From NCBI RefSeq assembly GCF_020873915.1, contig NZ_JAHWGP010000003.1, positions 62,001 through 126,000 of the forward strand: 64,000 bases of DNA, in the 5' to 3' direction. The stretch is from Streptomyces sp. DH5. GTDB lineage: Bacteria; Actinomycetota; Actinomycetes; Streptomycetales; Streptomycetaceae. Every line of letters starts with the position of its first letter. Within the stretch, counting starts at the first letter, position 1. Of this stretch, positions 34,130-42,722 are shown piece by piece. The notes under the pieces were generated by a model, which saw only the letters and a list, made by a program, of their open reading frames with translations, was not told the origin of the DNA and did no database searches. The translations under genes and the position numbers were made by a program.

Positions 34130-35473
34130 CTACTTGAGCACGCCCGCCCCCGTCGTCGTCGCCAGCGACGTCGGCAGGCTGCCCGCCGAGGTCTCCAGGC
34201 CCGCCGTGAGGGCCGGGGTCCAGTTGACCGTGGTCTTCAGGTCCTTGGACGAGGCGGCGTTGTAGGCGGCGACGAGGTCGGTCACCTTGCCGTTGACCAT
34301 GTTGCCGCCGCCCGCGATCGCCCCGGTTCCGTCGCCGCTGAGGACCTTGGCGGCCTTCGCGCCGGACGGGAGCGTCCAGTGGTTGTTCTCGGCGACGACC
34401 TGGGCCTTGGCGCGCGAGTTGATGCTGTACTTCGACGCGTAGCCGTTGAGGGTCGTGACGTCGTAGTGGTTGTTGTAGATGTGGATCTGGCCGATGCGGG
34501 CCAGCGGGGCGCGCTGGCCGATGCCCTTCCACACGTTGTGGTGGATGGAGACGCGCAGCTTGCCGACGCTGTCGGTGTCGCTGCTGCCGATCAGCATCGT
34601 CTTGTCGTGGTTGGTGAACTGGTTGCGCGAGACGGTCACCAGGTCGGAACCCTTGGTGATGTCGAGGGCGCCGTCATGGATCTGGTACTCGCGACCGAAG
34701 TACTTCGGGTTGGCCTTGTCGAAGTGCGGCGCGTCGGTGAACGTGTTGTGGTCCGCCCACACGTGGGTCGCCCCGCGCAGGGTCACCGAGTCGTAGCCGG
34801 AGTTCCAGTTGCCGTCGGAGCCGTCGGTCGGGTCCCACTGCGGGAAGCAGTCCTCGGTGGCGGCGAAGGTCAGATTGCGGATGATGACGTTGTCGACGTT
34901 CTGCACCTGGAGCATGGCACCGGTCAGGCCCGCCTTCGTGCCGGGGACGCCCACGATCGTCGTGTTGGAGGGGACCCTGAAGACGACGTTCGCCGCCTGC
35001 TTCTTGTAGGCGGCGGCGCGGGCGCTCTCCTGGGTGCCGGAGGGCAGCTTGGAGCGGCCGTAGGTGGCCGGGTCGTAGGCCTTGAGGTAGGCGGACAGCG
35101 AGTAGCCGGTGCCGGAGGCGTAGTCGGCGCAGGTCAGCTTCTTGCCGCTGTCGTCGGTGTTGGCGTCGATCATGCCCTTGACCTTGATGATGCGGGGCTT
35201 GGTGTCGGACGCCGAGCCCAGTGCCTTCACGAGCTGCGCGCGGGTGGAGACGGTGAAGGTGTGGGCGGCGTCGGCCTTCGTGCCACCGGTGGTGCCCGTA
35301 CCGGAGGACGCCCAGCCGTCCTCCGCGGCGAGCGTCTGGTGGTACAGGTCGACGGTCCCGGCATTGGCGTTCATCACGAAGACACCGGCGCCCGCGCCCG
35401 CGGCCACGACGGCCGCACAGACGACGGCGGCACGACGGGAACGGAGGGACCGGCGGTGGGAACGAGCAGCCAC
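34130..35473 (-). CDS. Secreted pectate lyase, polysaccharide lyase family 1
   Basis: A 447-residue enzyme cleaving polygalacturonate by beta-elimination outside the cell. GTG 35473 follows GGAAG. A twin-arginine-containing signal sequence (SLRSRRAAVVCAAVVAAGAGAGVFV) precedes the mature protein. The body is a PL1 parallel beta-helix: IIKVKGMID, NTTIVGVPGTKAGLTGAML, NVIIRNLTF, then VWADHNTFTD, LDITKGSDLVTVSRNQF and the catalytic-arginine segment VWKGIGQRAPLARIG. Calcium-binding aspartates fall at DGALDITKGSD. It stands alone in the accessory stretch between metG and aspS. Confidence 0.95.
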   Translation of the reverse strand: MAARSHRRSLRSRRAAVVCAAVVAAGAGAGVFVMNANAGTVDLYHQTLAAEDGWASSGTGTTGGTKADAAHTFTVSTRAQLVKALGSASDTKPRIIKVKGMIDANTDDSGKKLTCADYASGTGYSLSAYLKAYDPATYGRSKLPSGTQESARAAAYKKQAANVVFRVPSNTTIVGVPGTKAGLTGAMLQVQNVDNVIIRNLTFAATEDCFPQWDPTDGSDGNWNSGYDSVTLRGATHVWADHNTFTDAPHFDKANPKYFGREYQIHDGALDITKGSDLVTVSRNQFTNHDKTMLIGSSDTDSVGKLRVSIHHNVWKGIGQRAPLARIGQIHIYNNHYDVTTLNGYASKYSINSRAKAQVVAENNHWTLPSGAKAAKVLSGDGTGAIAGGGNMVNGKVTDLVAAYNAASSKDLKTTVNWTPALTAGLETSAGSLPTSLATTTGAGVLK

Positions 35474-35673
35474 AGGGCTTCCTTACAGTGGAGGAGCGGG
35501 GTTACGCCCTGTCAGTGGCCGCCGAAAGGTGAAGGGTTGCCGCGTGCGTGGATTTTTTGGTCCCGGCCCTTCCCGTCACGCGAGGTCGTCCGCGTCCGCC
35601 TCCACGACCCCCACCCGGTTCCGCCACTTCGGCGCACCGCGGGTGGCGGGTGGGCGTGGGCCCCGCCGAAGCC

Positions 35674-35746
35674 GGGCTCATCGGCGAGGAGCACGACGAT
35701 GCTCCCCGGGCCTCTTCCCACGTCTCGAGGAGAAGCCGAGCGCGTA
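35674..35746. repeat. Mosaic of duplicated aspS and metG 3'-end pieces
   Basis: Lies in the 401-bp gap (35474-35874) that otherwise shows no gene. Bases 35674-35702 match 37407-37435 inside aspS at 27 of 29 positions in the same orientation. Bases 35711-35746 match the last codons of metG (28712-28747) at 34 of 36 positions and still read LFPRLEEKPSA then TAA. metG and aspS converge on this interval, so the order aspS piece then metG end is the reverse of their chromosomal order. That is the junction left by tandem duplication or by insertion of a circle. Confidence 0.75.
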
Positions 35747-35874
35747 ACGCGATCGCCACAGCGGGGCCCGGGAGCGGAACCCCTCTTCTCCCGGGCCCTG
35801 TCCCTTTGCGACGATCACATGAAGGCGGCCGACACCCGACCGCCGTCATCACTCCCGCGGGGGGGACCCGTTCC

Positions 35875-36240
35875 ATGGCACTCTTCGGCAACGCGCACAC
35901 CGTCGACCCGGCCCAGGCGCAGCAGGACTACGCCCGGCTCCTCGGCCACGGCGAGCAGGTGCACGCCGCGTTCCTGCTGATCCGCGACACCATCCTGTTC
36001 ACCGACCGCCGGCTGATCCTGATCGACAAGCAGGGCATCACCGGCAAGAAGACGGAGTACCACTCCATCCCGTACCGCAGCATCACCCACTTCGCGGTGG
36101 AGACCGCCGGCACCTTCGACCTCGACGCCGAACTCAAGATCTGGCTCTCCGGCTCCCCGACCCCCATCCAGAAGACCTTCACCAAGGGCGTCGACATCTA
36201 CGAGGTCCAGGCGATCCTCACCCAGTTCGTGGCCCGCTGA
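35875..36240 (+). CDS. Bacterial PH-domain protein (PF08000 type)
   Basis: A 121-residue single-domain protein: MALFGNAHTVDPAQAQQDYARLLGHGEQVHAAFLLIRDTILFTDRRLILIDKQGITGKKTEYHSIPYRSITHFAVETAGTFDLDAELKIWLSG-type pleckstrin-homology fold, covering the whole family length. Characterised members are few; PH domains of this kind form ring-like oligomers and their role is unknown. ATG 35875 is preceded by a G run. It is 65 bp upstream of the Rpn-like gene, possibly a separate unit. Confidence 0.88.
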   Translation: MALFGNAHTVDPAQAQQDYARLLGHGEQVHAAFLLIRDTILFTDRRLILIDKQGITGKKTEYHSIPYRSITHFAVETAGTFDLDAELKIWLSGSPTPIQKTFTKGVDIYEVQAILTQFVAR

Positions 36241-36305
36241 CCCAAGCAGGTGAATGTCCCACATAGGTCGGCGGCATAGACCATGAGCGCACCAGGCTTG
36301 CGCTC

Positions 36306-37196
36306 ATGGTCACCGCAACACACGAGGCCTCCCACCAGCTCTTCCGGAAGCACCCGGAGGCCCTCACGCCCGTCTTCGAAGCACTGGGCCTTCCACCGCC
36401 CGTGAAGACGGACTTCCACGAGGTCTCCCCTGACGCCACCGAGATTCGCCCGGTGGAGCGCCGCGCGGACACGGTCCTCATGTTCGAGCCTGACATGGGG
36501 GAGCACTTCGTCCTGGCCGTGGAGGCCCAGACCAAGAAGGACCCGGACAAAGCGAAGAACTGGGCCTACTACGTCGCGTACCTGCGCGCCAAGTACGACC
36601 TGCCCGTGTTGTTGGTCGTGGTCTGCCGCGACCGTTCCACAGCGGCCTGGGCGACGGGGCCTTTTGAAAGCACCGTGGGCCCCTGGACAAGCCAGGTCAC
36701 CCGTCCGTTCGTCATGGGCCCGCAGAGCGTCCCGGCCATCACCGACGCGACGGTGGTGGCCCAGCAGCCGGCCCTCGCGGCGCTGTCGGCCATCGTTCAC
36801 AGCCAGAGCCCGAGGGCGGCCGCCATACTGGAAACGGTCGCGCGCGGACTCGTGTCCTTCGAACCGGACATGACGAAGTACTGGTTCGAGGTGGTGGAGG
36901 TCGGTCTGGAGTCCACTCCGGCCAGGAAGAACTGGAGGAAGCTGATGCAGAACGTCGTTACCCACTACCCAGGACACCGCACGCTGTTCGAGGAGAAGTA
37001 CCTCGAAGGGAAGGCCGAAGGGGAGGCGAAGGGCGAGGCCAAGGGCATTCTGCGCGTCCTGGAGGTACGCGGCCTCGCCCTCTCCGACGATGTCCGTCAG
37101 CGCATCACCACCTGCACCGATCTCGACCGCCTCAACGACTGGCTCGACCGTTCCGGCACGGTGGAGCGCGCGGAGGACCTGTTCACCGAGGGCTGA
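36306..37196 (+). CDS. Rpn/PD-(D/E)XK nuclease-family protein
   Basis: A 296-residue protein. The N-terminal half has RRADTVLMFEPD followed by HFVLAVEAQTKKDPDKAKNWAYYVAYLRAKYD, a PD-(D/E)XK layout (Asp, then E-x-Q/K) like Rpn recombination-promoting nucleases and DUF4351-type transposase-like proteins. A helical middle follows, then a Gly/Glu/Ala/Lys stretch (EGKAEGEAKGEAKG) and a C-terminal module LRVLEVRGLALSDDVRQRI shared with the small protein at 32768. Likely a DNA endonuclease of unknown biological role. It is followed by a strong bidirectional hairpin. Confidence 0.75.
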   Translation: MVTATHEASHQLFRKHPEALTPVFEALGLPPPVKTDFHEVSPDATEIRPVERRADTVLMFEPDMGEHFVLAVEAQTKKDPDKAKNWAYYVAYLRAKYDLPVLLVVVCRDRSTAAWATGPFESTVGPWTSQVTRPFVMGPQSVPAITDATVVAQQPALAALSAIVHSQSPRAAAILETVARGLVSFEPDMTKYWFEVVEVGLESTPARKNWRKLMQNVVTHYPGHRTLFEEKYLEGKAEGEAKGEAKGILRVLEVRGLALSDDVRQRITTCTDLDRLNDWLDRSGTVERAEDLFTEG

Positions 37197-37223
37197 CCGC
37201 ACTACGGCTACACCCAGGGCGAG

Positions 37224-37260
37224 CGAGGGGCCCGGAACGAAGTCGGTTCCGGGCCCCTCG
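37224..37260. terminator. Bidirectional terminator between Rpn-like gene and aspS
   Basis: A 15-bp perfect stem CGAGGGGCCCGGAAC / GTTCCGGGCCCCTCG with a 7-base loop lies between two convergent genes, 28 bases after one stop and 14 after the other. Confidence 0.85.
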
Positions 37261-37274
37261 CGTTGTTGCCGGGA

Positions 37275-39038
37275 CTACTTCGGCTGCGGCTTGCGCACCG
37301 AGATGTTCAGTTCCCGCAGGCGGGCCTCGTCCAGTTCCGTCGGGGCGCCCATCATCAGGTCCTGGGCGTTGCCGTTGAGCGGGAAGGCGATCGTCTCGCG
37401 GATGTTGGGCTCGTCGGCGAGGAGCATGACGATGCGGTCCACACCGGGGGCGATGCCACCGTGCGGCGGCGCGCCGAAGCGGAACGCGCGGAGCATGCCG
37501 GCGAACTTCTCCTCGACCGTCTCGCGGTCGTAGCCCGCGATCTCGAACGCCTTGAGCATGATCTCCGGCTCGTGGTTCCGGATCGCGCCGGAGGACAGCT
37601 CGACCCCGTTGCAGACGATGTCGTACTGCCAGCCCAGGATGTCCAGCGGGTCCTGGGTCTCCAGGGCCTCCAGGCCGCCCTGCGGCATCGAGAAGGGGTT
37701 GTGGGAGAAGTCGATCGCGCCGGTGTCCTCGTCCTTCTCGTACATCGGGAAGTCGACGATCCAGCAGAAACGGAAGACGTTCTCCTCGAAGTGACCGGCA
37801 CGCTTGGCGGCCTCGACCCGCACCGCGCCCATGATCTTCGAGACCTCGTCGAACTCGCCCGCGCCGAAGAACACCGCGTGGCCGGGGGCCAGCGAGAGGC
37901 GCTTGGTCAGCTCCGCGACGTTCGCCTCCGTCAGGAACTTCGCGATCGGGCCGGTCAGCGAGCCCTCCTCGCCGACGCGCACCCAGGCGAGGCCCTTGGC
38001 GCCCTGGGAGACCGCGTAGTCACCGAGCTGGTCGAAGAACTTGCGGGGCTGGGCGGAGACGTCCGGCACGGCCAGCGCACGGACGTGCTTGCCGGCGAAC
38101 GCCTTGAACTCCGAGCCCTCGAACACGTCGGTGATGTCGACGAGCTCCAGCTGGGCGCGCAGGTCCGGCTTGTCGGAGCCGTACTTCAGCATCGCCTCGC
38201 GGAACGGGATGCGCGGGAACGGCGACGTCACGTGACGGCCGCCCCCGAACTCCTCGAACAGCTCGGTCATCAGCTTCTCGATCGGCTGGAAGACGTCCTC
38301 CTGCTCGACGAAGCTCATCTCCACGTCGAGCTGGTAGAACTCGCCCGGCGAGCGGTCCGCGCGGGCGTCCTCGTCGCGGAAGCAGGGCGCGATCTGGAAG
38401 TAGCGGTCGAAGCCGGAGACCATCAGCAGCTGCTTGAACTGCTGCGGCGCCTGCGGCAGCGCGTAGAACTTGCCGGGGTTCAGGCGGGAGGGGACGACGA
38501 AGTCGCGGGCGCCCTCGGGAGAGGTGGCGCTCAGGATCGGCGTCGCCATCTCGTTGAAGCCCAGCGCCGTCATCTTGTGGCGGATCGCCGAGATCACCGA
38601 CGTGCGCAGCAGGATGTTGCGGTGCATGCGCTCACGGCGCAGGTCGAGGAAGCGGTACTCCAGGCGCCGCTCCTCGTTGACGCCGTCCTCGGCGTTGATG
38701 GTGAAGGGCAGCGGGGCGGCCGCGCCCAGCACCTCCACCACGCCGACCTCGACCTCGACCTCGCCGGTCGGCAGCTCGGCGTTGACGTTGTCCGCGCCGC
38801 GCGAGACGACCTTGCCGTCGACGCGGACCACGGTCTCCTTGGACAGCTTGTCCAGCGCCTCGTACGCCTCGGTGCCCGGCCTCGCCACCAGCTGGGTGAT
38901 GCCGTAGTGGTCGCGCAGATCGATGAAGAGAATGCCGCCCAGGTCGCGCCGATTGTGCAGCCAGCCACTCAGCCGGACGTCGGTTCCGACGTCAGAGGCG
39001 CGGAGCTCGCCGCAGGTGTGGGACCTGTACCGATGCAT
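37275..39038 (-). CDS. aspS: Aspartyl-tRNA synthetase, bacterial type
   Basis: A 587-residue class IIb synthetase. The OB-fold anticodon domain is at the N-terminus ([35 protein letters not shown]). Motif 1 lies in [18 protein letters not shown], motif 2 is [24 protein letters not shown], and motif 3 [22 protein letters not shown]. The bacterial GAD insertion domain is present between motifs 2 and 3. The length is normal for bacteria. Discriminating versus non-discriminating charging of tRNA-Asn is not decided here. A parS site sits 36 bp upstream of the start. Confidence 0.97.
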   Translation of the reverse strand: MHRYRSHTCGELRASDVGTDVRLSGWLHNRRDLGGILFIDLRDHYGITQLVARPGTEAYEALDKLSKETVVRVDGKVVSRGADNVNAELPTGEVEVEVGVVEVLGAAAPLPFTINAEDGVNEERRLEYRFLDLRRERMHRNILLRTSVISAIRHKMTALGFNEMATPILSATSPEGARDFVVPSRLNPGKFYALPQAPQQFKQLLMVSGFDRYFQIAPCFRDEDARADRSPGEFYQLDVEMSFVEQEDVFQPIEKLMTELFEEFGGGRHVTSPFPRIPFREAMLKYGSDKPDLRAQLELVDITDVFEGSEFKAFAGKHVRALAVPDVSAQPRKFFDQLGDYAVSQGAKGLAWVRVGEEGSLTGPIAKFLTEANVAELTKRLSLAPGHAVFFGAGEFDEVSKIMGAVRVEAAKRAGHFEENVFRFCWIVDFPMYEKDEDTGAIDFSHNPFSMPQGGLEALETQDPLDILGWQYDIVCNGVELSSGAIRNHEPEIMLKAFEIAGYDRETVEEKFAGMLRAFRFGAPPHGGIAPGVDRIVMLLADEPNIRETIAFPLNGNAQDLMMGAPTELDEARLRELNISVRKPQPK

Positions 39039-39073
39039 CGTCGTTCATCCAGCCTTCGCGGATCGGGGTCGTT

Positions 39074-39087
39074 GTTTCACGTGAAAC
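39074..39087. promoter_or_regulatory. parS: parS centromere site (ParB binding)
   Basis: GTTTCACGTGAAAC, a perfect 14-bp palindrome identical to the Streptomyces parS consensus. It lies in the 144-bp divergent gap between aspS and the phosphatase gene. ParB binds such sites to organise the origin region for segregation; in Streptomyces about twenty cluster around oriC. No other full copy is seen in the window. Confidence 0.95.
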
Positions 39088-39182
39088 TCCCCCAAGCCTA
39101 CCGGCCGGGCCGCTCTCGCTTCGCGGCCATGACGAGGGGGCCGCGGTGGAACTTTTCGACACTCTCTTCCTAAAGTGGTGCA

Positions 39183-41309
39183 ATGCGCACTGGTGAGCCC
39201 CTGCCCGCCCTGGGGGACGTCCTCGCCGCCCTCGACACCGGGGTGTGGCACTGGGACACCGCCGCCGGGCTGGTCACGGTGGACGCCGTGGCGGCCCGAT
39301 TGCTCGGGCTGCCCGCTCGGGAGGCCACGCTCACCGAGGCCCAGGTCCGGGCACGGCTGCACCCCGTCGACTGGAACGAGATCACCGGAGTGGTGCAGCT
39401 CGCCGTCGCCGAGGGCACCCTCGCCGAGGTGCGCATCCGGATCATGGACGACCGGAAAAGGGTCGTCCGGGTCGTACGCAGCCGCTCCAAGCCCTCCTTC
39501 GACCGTGCCCGCAAGGCGTACGTGCTGACCGGCTCCCTCCAGGAGGTCGCCGAGCCGGCGCCGGGCACGGCCGCCGGACGCGCCGCGGTCACCGGTGACT
39601 GGCGGCGCTCACGGGAGGCGTTCCTGCTGGACGCGGGCCGTGCGCTGGCGGAGGCGCGGTCGACGCAGGAGGTGCTGCGGGTCACGGCCAACCTGTCGAT
39701 GCCGGGGTTCACACCGGACGGGCTGGCCGTCTTCGGGGTGGAGGGCGACCAGCTCACGATCATCGGCCACCACGGACACGAGCCCGGCGCCGACAACCCC
39801 TTCTACATGCCGCTGGACACGGACTACCCGGCCGCCGAGGTGGTGCGCACCGGCCGCGCGGTCTACCTCTCCTCCCCGGAGGAGTACCGGACCCGCTACC
39901 CCCTCGCCTGGCCGCTGGCCCAGCGCTTCGGCCGCCGCTCCTGGGCGTTCCTGCCCCTCACCGCGTCCGGCCGCACGATGGGCGCCTGGCTGGCGGCCTT
40001 CTCGTACCCGGTCGCCTTCACCCCCGACGAACGGTCCGTGCTGACCACGGTGGCCCGGATGCTGGCGCAGGCGCTGTCCCGCGCGGGCACGGCCGAGAGC
40101 GAGCGGGCGCTGACGGACGATCTGCAGCGCTCGATGATGCCGAAGCTCGGCCCCGGCATCCCGGGCATGGGCATCGCCGCCCGCTACATCCCCACCGGCG
40201 GCGGCCTCCAGATCGGCGGCGACTGGTACGACGTGATCCCCCTGCCCGGGGGAGAACGGTTCGCGCTCGCCATCGGCGACGTCCAGGGCCACGACGTACG
40301 GGCCGCGGGACTGATGGGGCAGCTCCGCACCGCGCTGCGGGCGTACGCCTCCGAGGGGCACCGGCCCGACGCGGTGCTCTCCCGCGCCTCCCGGTTCCTG
40401 CACGGCATCAGCGAGCCGGACCCGGCCGAGCTGCGCTTCGCCACCTGTCTGTACGCCGAGGTCGACCCCGTGAGCGGCGTGCTGGAGGTCGCCCGCGCCG
40501 GTCACCCGGAGCCGGTGCTCCGGATGGCCGACGCGACGGTGCTGACCCCACCGACGGCGGTCGGTCTGCCGCTGGGCATCGACCCGGACGCCGACTACCC
40601 CACCACCCGGCTGGTCCTGGAGCCCGGCGAGACGATGATGATCTGCACGGACGGGCTGATCGAGACCGGCGGCCACGACCTGGACACCGGCCGGCAGCGC
40701 CTGCGCACCGTGCTCGAGGAGCACCGGGGCAACCAGGAGGAACTGGCCGACGCCCTGGTCCGGGCGGTGCACGGCCCGTCCTCCCACCACAGCACCGGCC
40801 CGCTGGTCGACCGCCGCGAGGACGACATCGCCGTGCTGCTGCTGTCCCGGCACGGCGGTGGCCGCGGGTGCGGCGCGGGGCCCGACACGGTACGGCCGCC
40901 GGTGCGCCGCACCATGCTGACCGTGGCCCAGGCCGAGCCCGAGCGGATCGCGGTGGCCCGGCACCAGTTGCGGGAGCTGCTGCACGACTGGTCCCCGGCG
41001 GACCAGGTGGACTCGGCGGTGCTGCTGACGTCGGAAATACTCACCAACGTCCTGGTGCACACCGACACCGACGCCCTGCTGCTCGCCGAGGTCTCCGACG
41101 GGGGCGACGGCCGCCGGATCCGCGTCGAGGTCACCGACGCAGGCGACGACCTGCCCCACCTGCGCCGCCCTGGCGAGCTGGCCTCCTCGGGGCGCGGCCT
41201 GGTCCTGGTCGAACTCCTCGCCCACGCCTGGGGGGTCGACCCGCGCGGCGAGGGCAAGAGCATCTGGTTCGAGCTGTACGAGAAGGACGCCACCGGCCCG
41301 GGCGGCTGA
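39183..41309 (+). CDS. PAS-GAF-PP2C-HATPase multidomain phosphatase
   Basis: A 708-residue protein. The N-terminal PAS-like domain (LDTGVWHWDTAAGLVTVDAVAARLLGLP) spans about 10-120, a GAF domain about 150-300 (STQEVLRVTANLSMPGF, WAFLPLTASGRTMGAW), a SpoIIE/PP2C domain about 320-560 (QIGGDWYDVIPLPGG, GDVQGHDVRAAG, TDGLIETGG, REDDIAVLLL), and an RsbW-like HATPase about 590-700 (TSEILTNVLVHTDT, VEVTDAGDDLP, GRGLVLVELLAHAWG). Having phosphatase and kinase domains in one chain is common in Streptomyces partner-switching proteins. The upstream gap carries parS. Confidence 0.93.
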   Translation: MRTGEPLPALGDVLAALDTGVWHWDTAAGLVTVDAVAARLLGLPAREATLTEAQVRARLHPVDWNEITGVVQLAVAEGTLAEVRIRIMDDRKRVVRVVRSRSKPSFDRARKAYVLTGSLQEVAEPAPGTAAGRAAVTGDWRRSREAFLLDAGRALAEARSTQEVLRVTANLSMPGFTPDGLAVFGVEGDQLTIIGHHGHEPGADNPFYMPLDTDYPAAEVVRTGRAVYLSSPEEYRTRYPLAWPLAQRFGRRSWAFLPLTASGRTMGAWLAAFSYPVAFTPDERSVLTTVARMLAQALSRAGTAESERALTDDLQRSMMPKLGPGIPGMGIAARYIPTGGGLQIGGDWYDVIPLPGGERFALAIGDVQGHDVRAAGLMGQLRTALRAYASEGHRPDAVLSRASRFLHGISEPDPAELRFATCLYAEVDPVSGVLEVARAGHPEPVLRMADATVLTPPTAVGLPLGIDPDADYPTTRLVLEPGETMMICTDGLIETGGHDLDTGRQRLRTVLEEHRGNQEELADALVRAVHGPSSHHSTGPLVDRREDDIAVLLLSRHGGGRGCGAGPDTVRPPVRRTMLTVAQAEPERIAVARHQLRELLHDWSPADQVDSAVLLTSEILTNVLVHTDTDALLLAEVSDGGDGRRIRVEVTDAGDDLPHLRRPGELASSGRGLVLVELLAHAWGVDPRGEGKSIWFELYEKDATGPGG

Positions 41310-41385
41310 CGCGGGGCGGCACACGACGCCGGGCAACCCACTGTCCGACCGGCTGCCTATGCTTCGCCGCATGCCGAAGGAACAT

Positions 41386-42642
41386 GTGTCACACCGTGAC
41401 AGCGACAAGCCGGCCTCCTGGCCGGCTTCCCGGACGGTGGTCCACCACTCCGTCGCCGCTCCGAGTGAGGCGGACGCTCGTGCACTGGCTTCGGCACTGG
41501 CTCTCCGCGGACACCGGTGGGTGACCGTACGCCCGGTCCACCTCCCGCACCTGGATCCCGGGAGCCACCTGTTCGGCAAGCCCGCATTCTCCCGACCGGA
41601 GCTGGAGGGGTGGTGGAGTGTCGACAGCCTCGTGGACGAAGAGGCTCCCGACCCGGCCTCGGAGTTCCACCAGCACGCCTGCGAGAAGGCAGCGGTCGAG
41701 GCCCTCGGCAGAGCGCACGGCGGGTTCTGGAACCGCGGCTCCCAGGCCGGCCGGGAAACCATGCTGTCCCGATTCGACCACCGGGGTCTGGTCCATGAAC
41801 TCGGCCAGGAGCAGGCCCACCGTGCCCGGCGCGAGGCGATCGCGGGCTTCCCGCCGCCTCCGGAGGAACCGGCACCGTGCGCGCCGCTCGCGTGCACCAC
41901 CGCCGAGCGTCCGTTCCCGCCCATGCTCGAGTGCGTCCGCCAGGTGGCCCGCGATCAGGAAGCACGGCAGGGCCGCCTGCCCGACGGAACCGCCTGGTGG
42001 CTCACCGGCGAGGCCGACGCGTTCTCGAACGACCACGAAGTCGTCTTCGAGCTGGCCGACTCGGTCATGCACCAGGGCACCTGTTACCCGCACACCGCCG
42101 AGGAGCTTCCCCTGCTCGCGGGCCTCGCGGCCCATGAGGACGTCCGCCCGGCCCACCGGGCGTTGTTCACCACATTCCTGTTCGAAGCGGCCACCATCGG
42201 GCAGCGCCTGGCCGCTTCCGGAGCTGACCGCAGGGTCGCCCTGGGCCTACCGCTGGAGGAGACGGCGGACGAGCTCTCGGCCCGCCACGCGGCCGAAGCC
42301 GCGGCACCGTACCTGCTCGCCCGCTGGGACACCGAGGACGAAGCCGTGCGGTTCACCCTCGCCGCCCTCGCGGCAGCGACTCGGCACAGCGCCTCCGCCG
42401 CGCGCATCCGGCACCTGGCGGAGCGCTGGGCCACGGGGCCCCGGACGGACGCCCTGCGTCTCGCGGCTGCCCTGGCCGAAGGCGACACCGACGAGGCCGG
42501 CACGGTTGTCCGCGGCATCGTCGAGAGCGGTGTCGTGGCACCCGACAAGGTTCCGAGTCCTCTCGCACCCCCGCGCGGCGCGGCGCTCACCCTGCTCAAG
42601 CCCCTGGTCGAGCGGGAGATGTCCTCCCTGCCGGCCCGCTGA
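41386..42642 (+). CDS. Conserved hypothetical protein with RraB-like N-terminus
   Basis: A 418-residue soluble protein. GTG 41386 is chosen because GAAGGA lies 5 bases upstream; two earlier ATG codons lack ribosome sites. The N-terminal 60 residues (SVAAPSEADARALASALALRGHRWVTVRPVHL) have the strand-helix-strand pattern of RraB-like regulators. The rest is mainly helical and His/Ala-rich (FLFEAATIGQRLAASGADRRVALGLPLEETADELSARHAAEAAAPYLL) with possible repeat character. I do not recognise the full-length family. A bidirectional hairpin follows. Confidence 0.7.
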   Translation: MSHRDSDKPASWPASRTVVHHSVAAPSEADARALASALALRGHRWVTVRPVHLPHLDPGSHLFGKPAFSRPELEGWWSVDSLVDEEAPDPASEFHQHACEKAAVEALGRAHGGFWNRGSQAGRETMLSRFDHRGLVHELGQEQAHRARREAIAGFPPPPEEPAPCAPLACTTAERPFPPMLECVRQVARDQEARQGRLPDGTAWWLTGEADAFSNDHEVVFELADSVMHQGTCYPHTAEELPLLAGLAAHEDVRPAHRALFTTFLFEAATIGQRLAASGADRRVALGLPLEETADELSARHAAEAAAPYLLARWDTEDEAVRFTLAALAAATRHSASAARIRHLAERWATGPRTDALRLAAALAEGDTDEAGTVVRGIVESGVVAPDKVPSPLAPPRGAALTLLKPLVEREMSSLPAR

Positions 42643-42660
42643 GGCGGCAGCACGGACAAA

Positions 42661-42699
42661 ACGAGCCCGGCCCGCTGTCGTCGTCCGGGCCGGGCTCGT
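42661..42699. terminator. Bidirectional terminator before pirin gene
   Basis: A 14-bp perfect stem ACGAGCCCGGCCCG / CGGGCCGGGCTCGT with an 11-base loop, between convergent genes. Confidence 0.85.
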
Positions 42700-42722
42700 T
42701 CCGTTCGTGGCTCCGGCGAGCC

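Noticed and set aside
28749-35746. Integrative element with att sites at the metG 3' end
   Set aside because: Direct repeats of the metG tail flank the stretch, but no integrase, excisionase or transfer gene is present, and the adjoining aspS-like piece fits tandem duplication better. Kept as an open alternative only.
35142-35747. Coding frame ending LFPRLEEKPSA as a real gene
   Set aside because: It overlaps the pectate lyase antisense and only its last codons match metG; it is a duplicated gene tail, not a gene.
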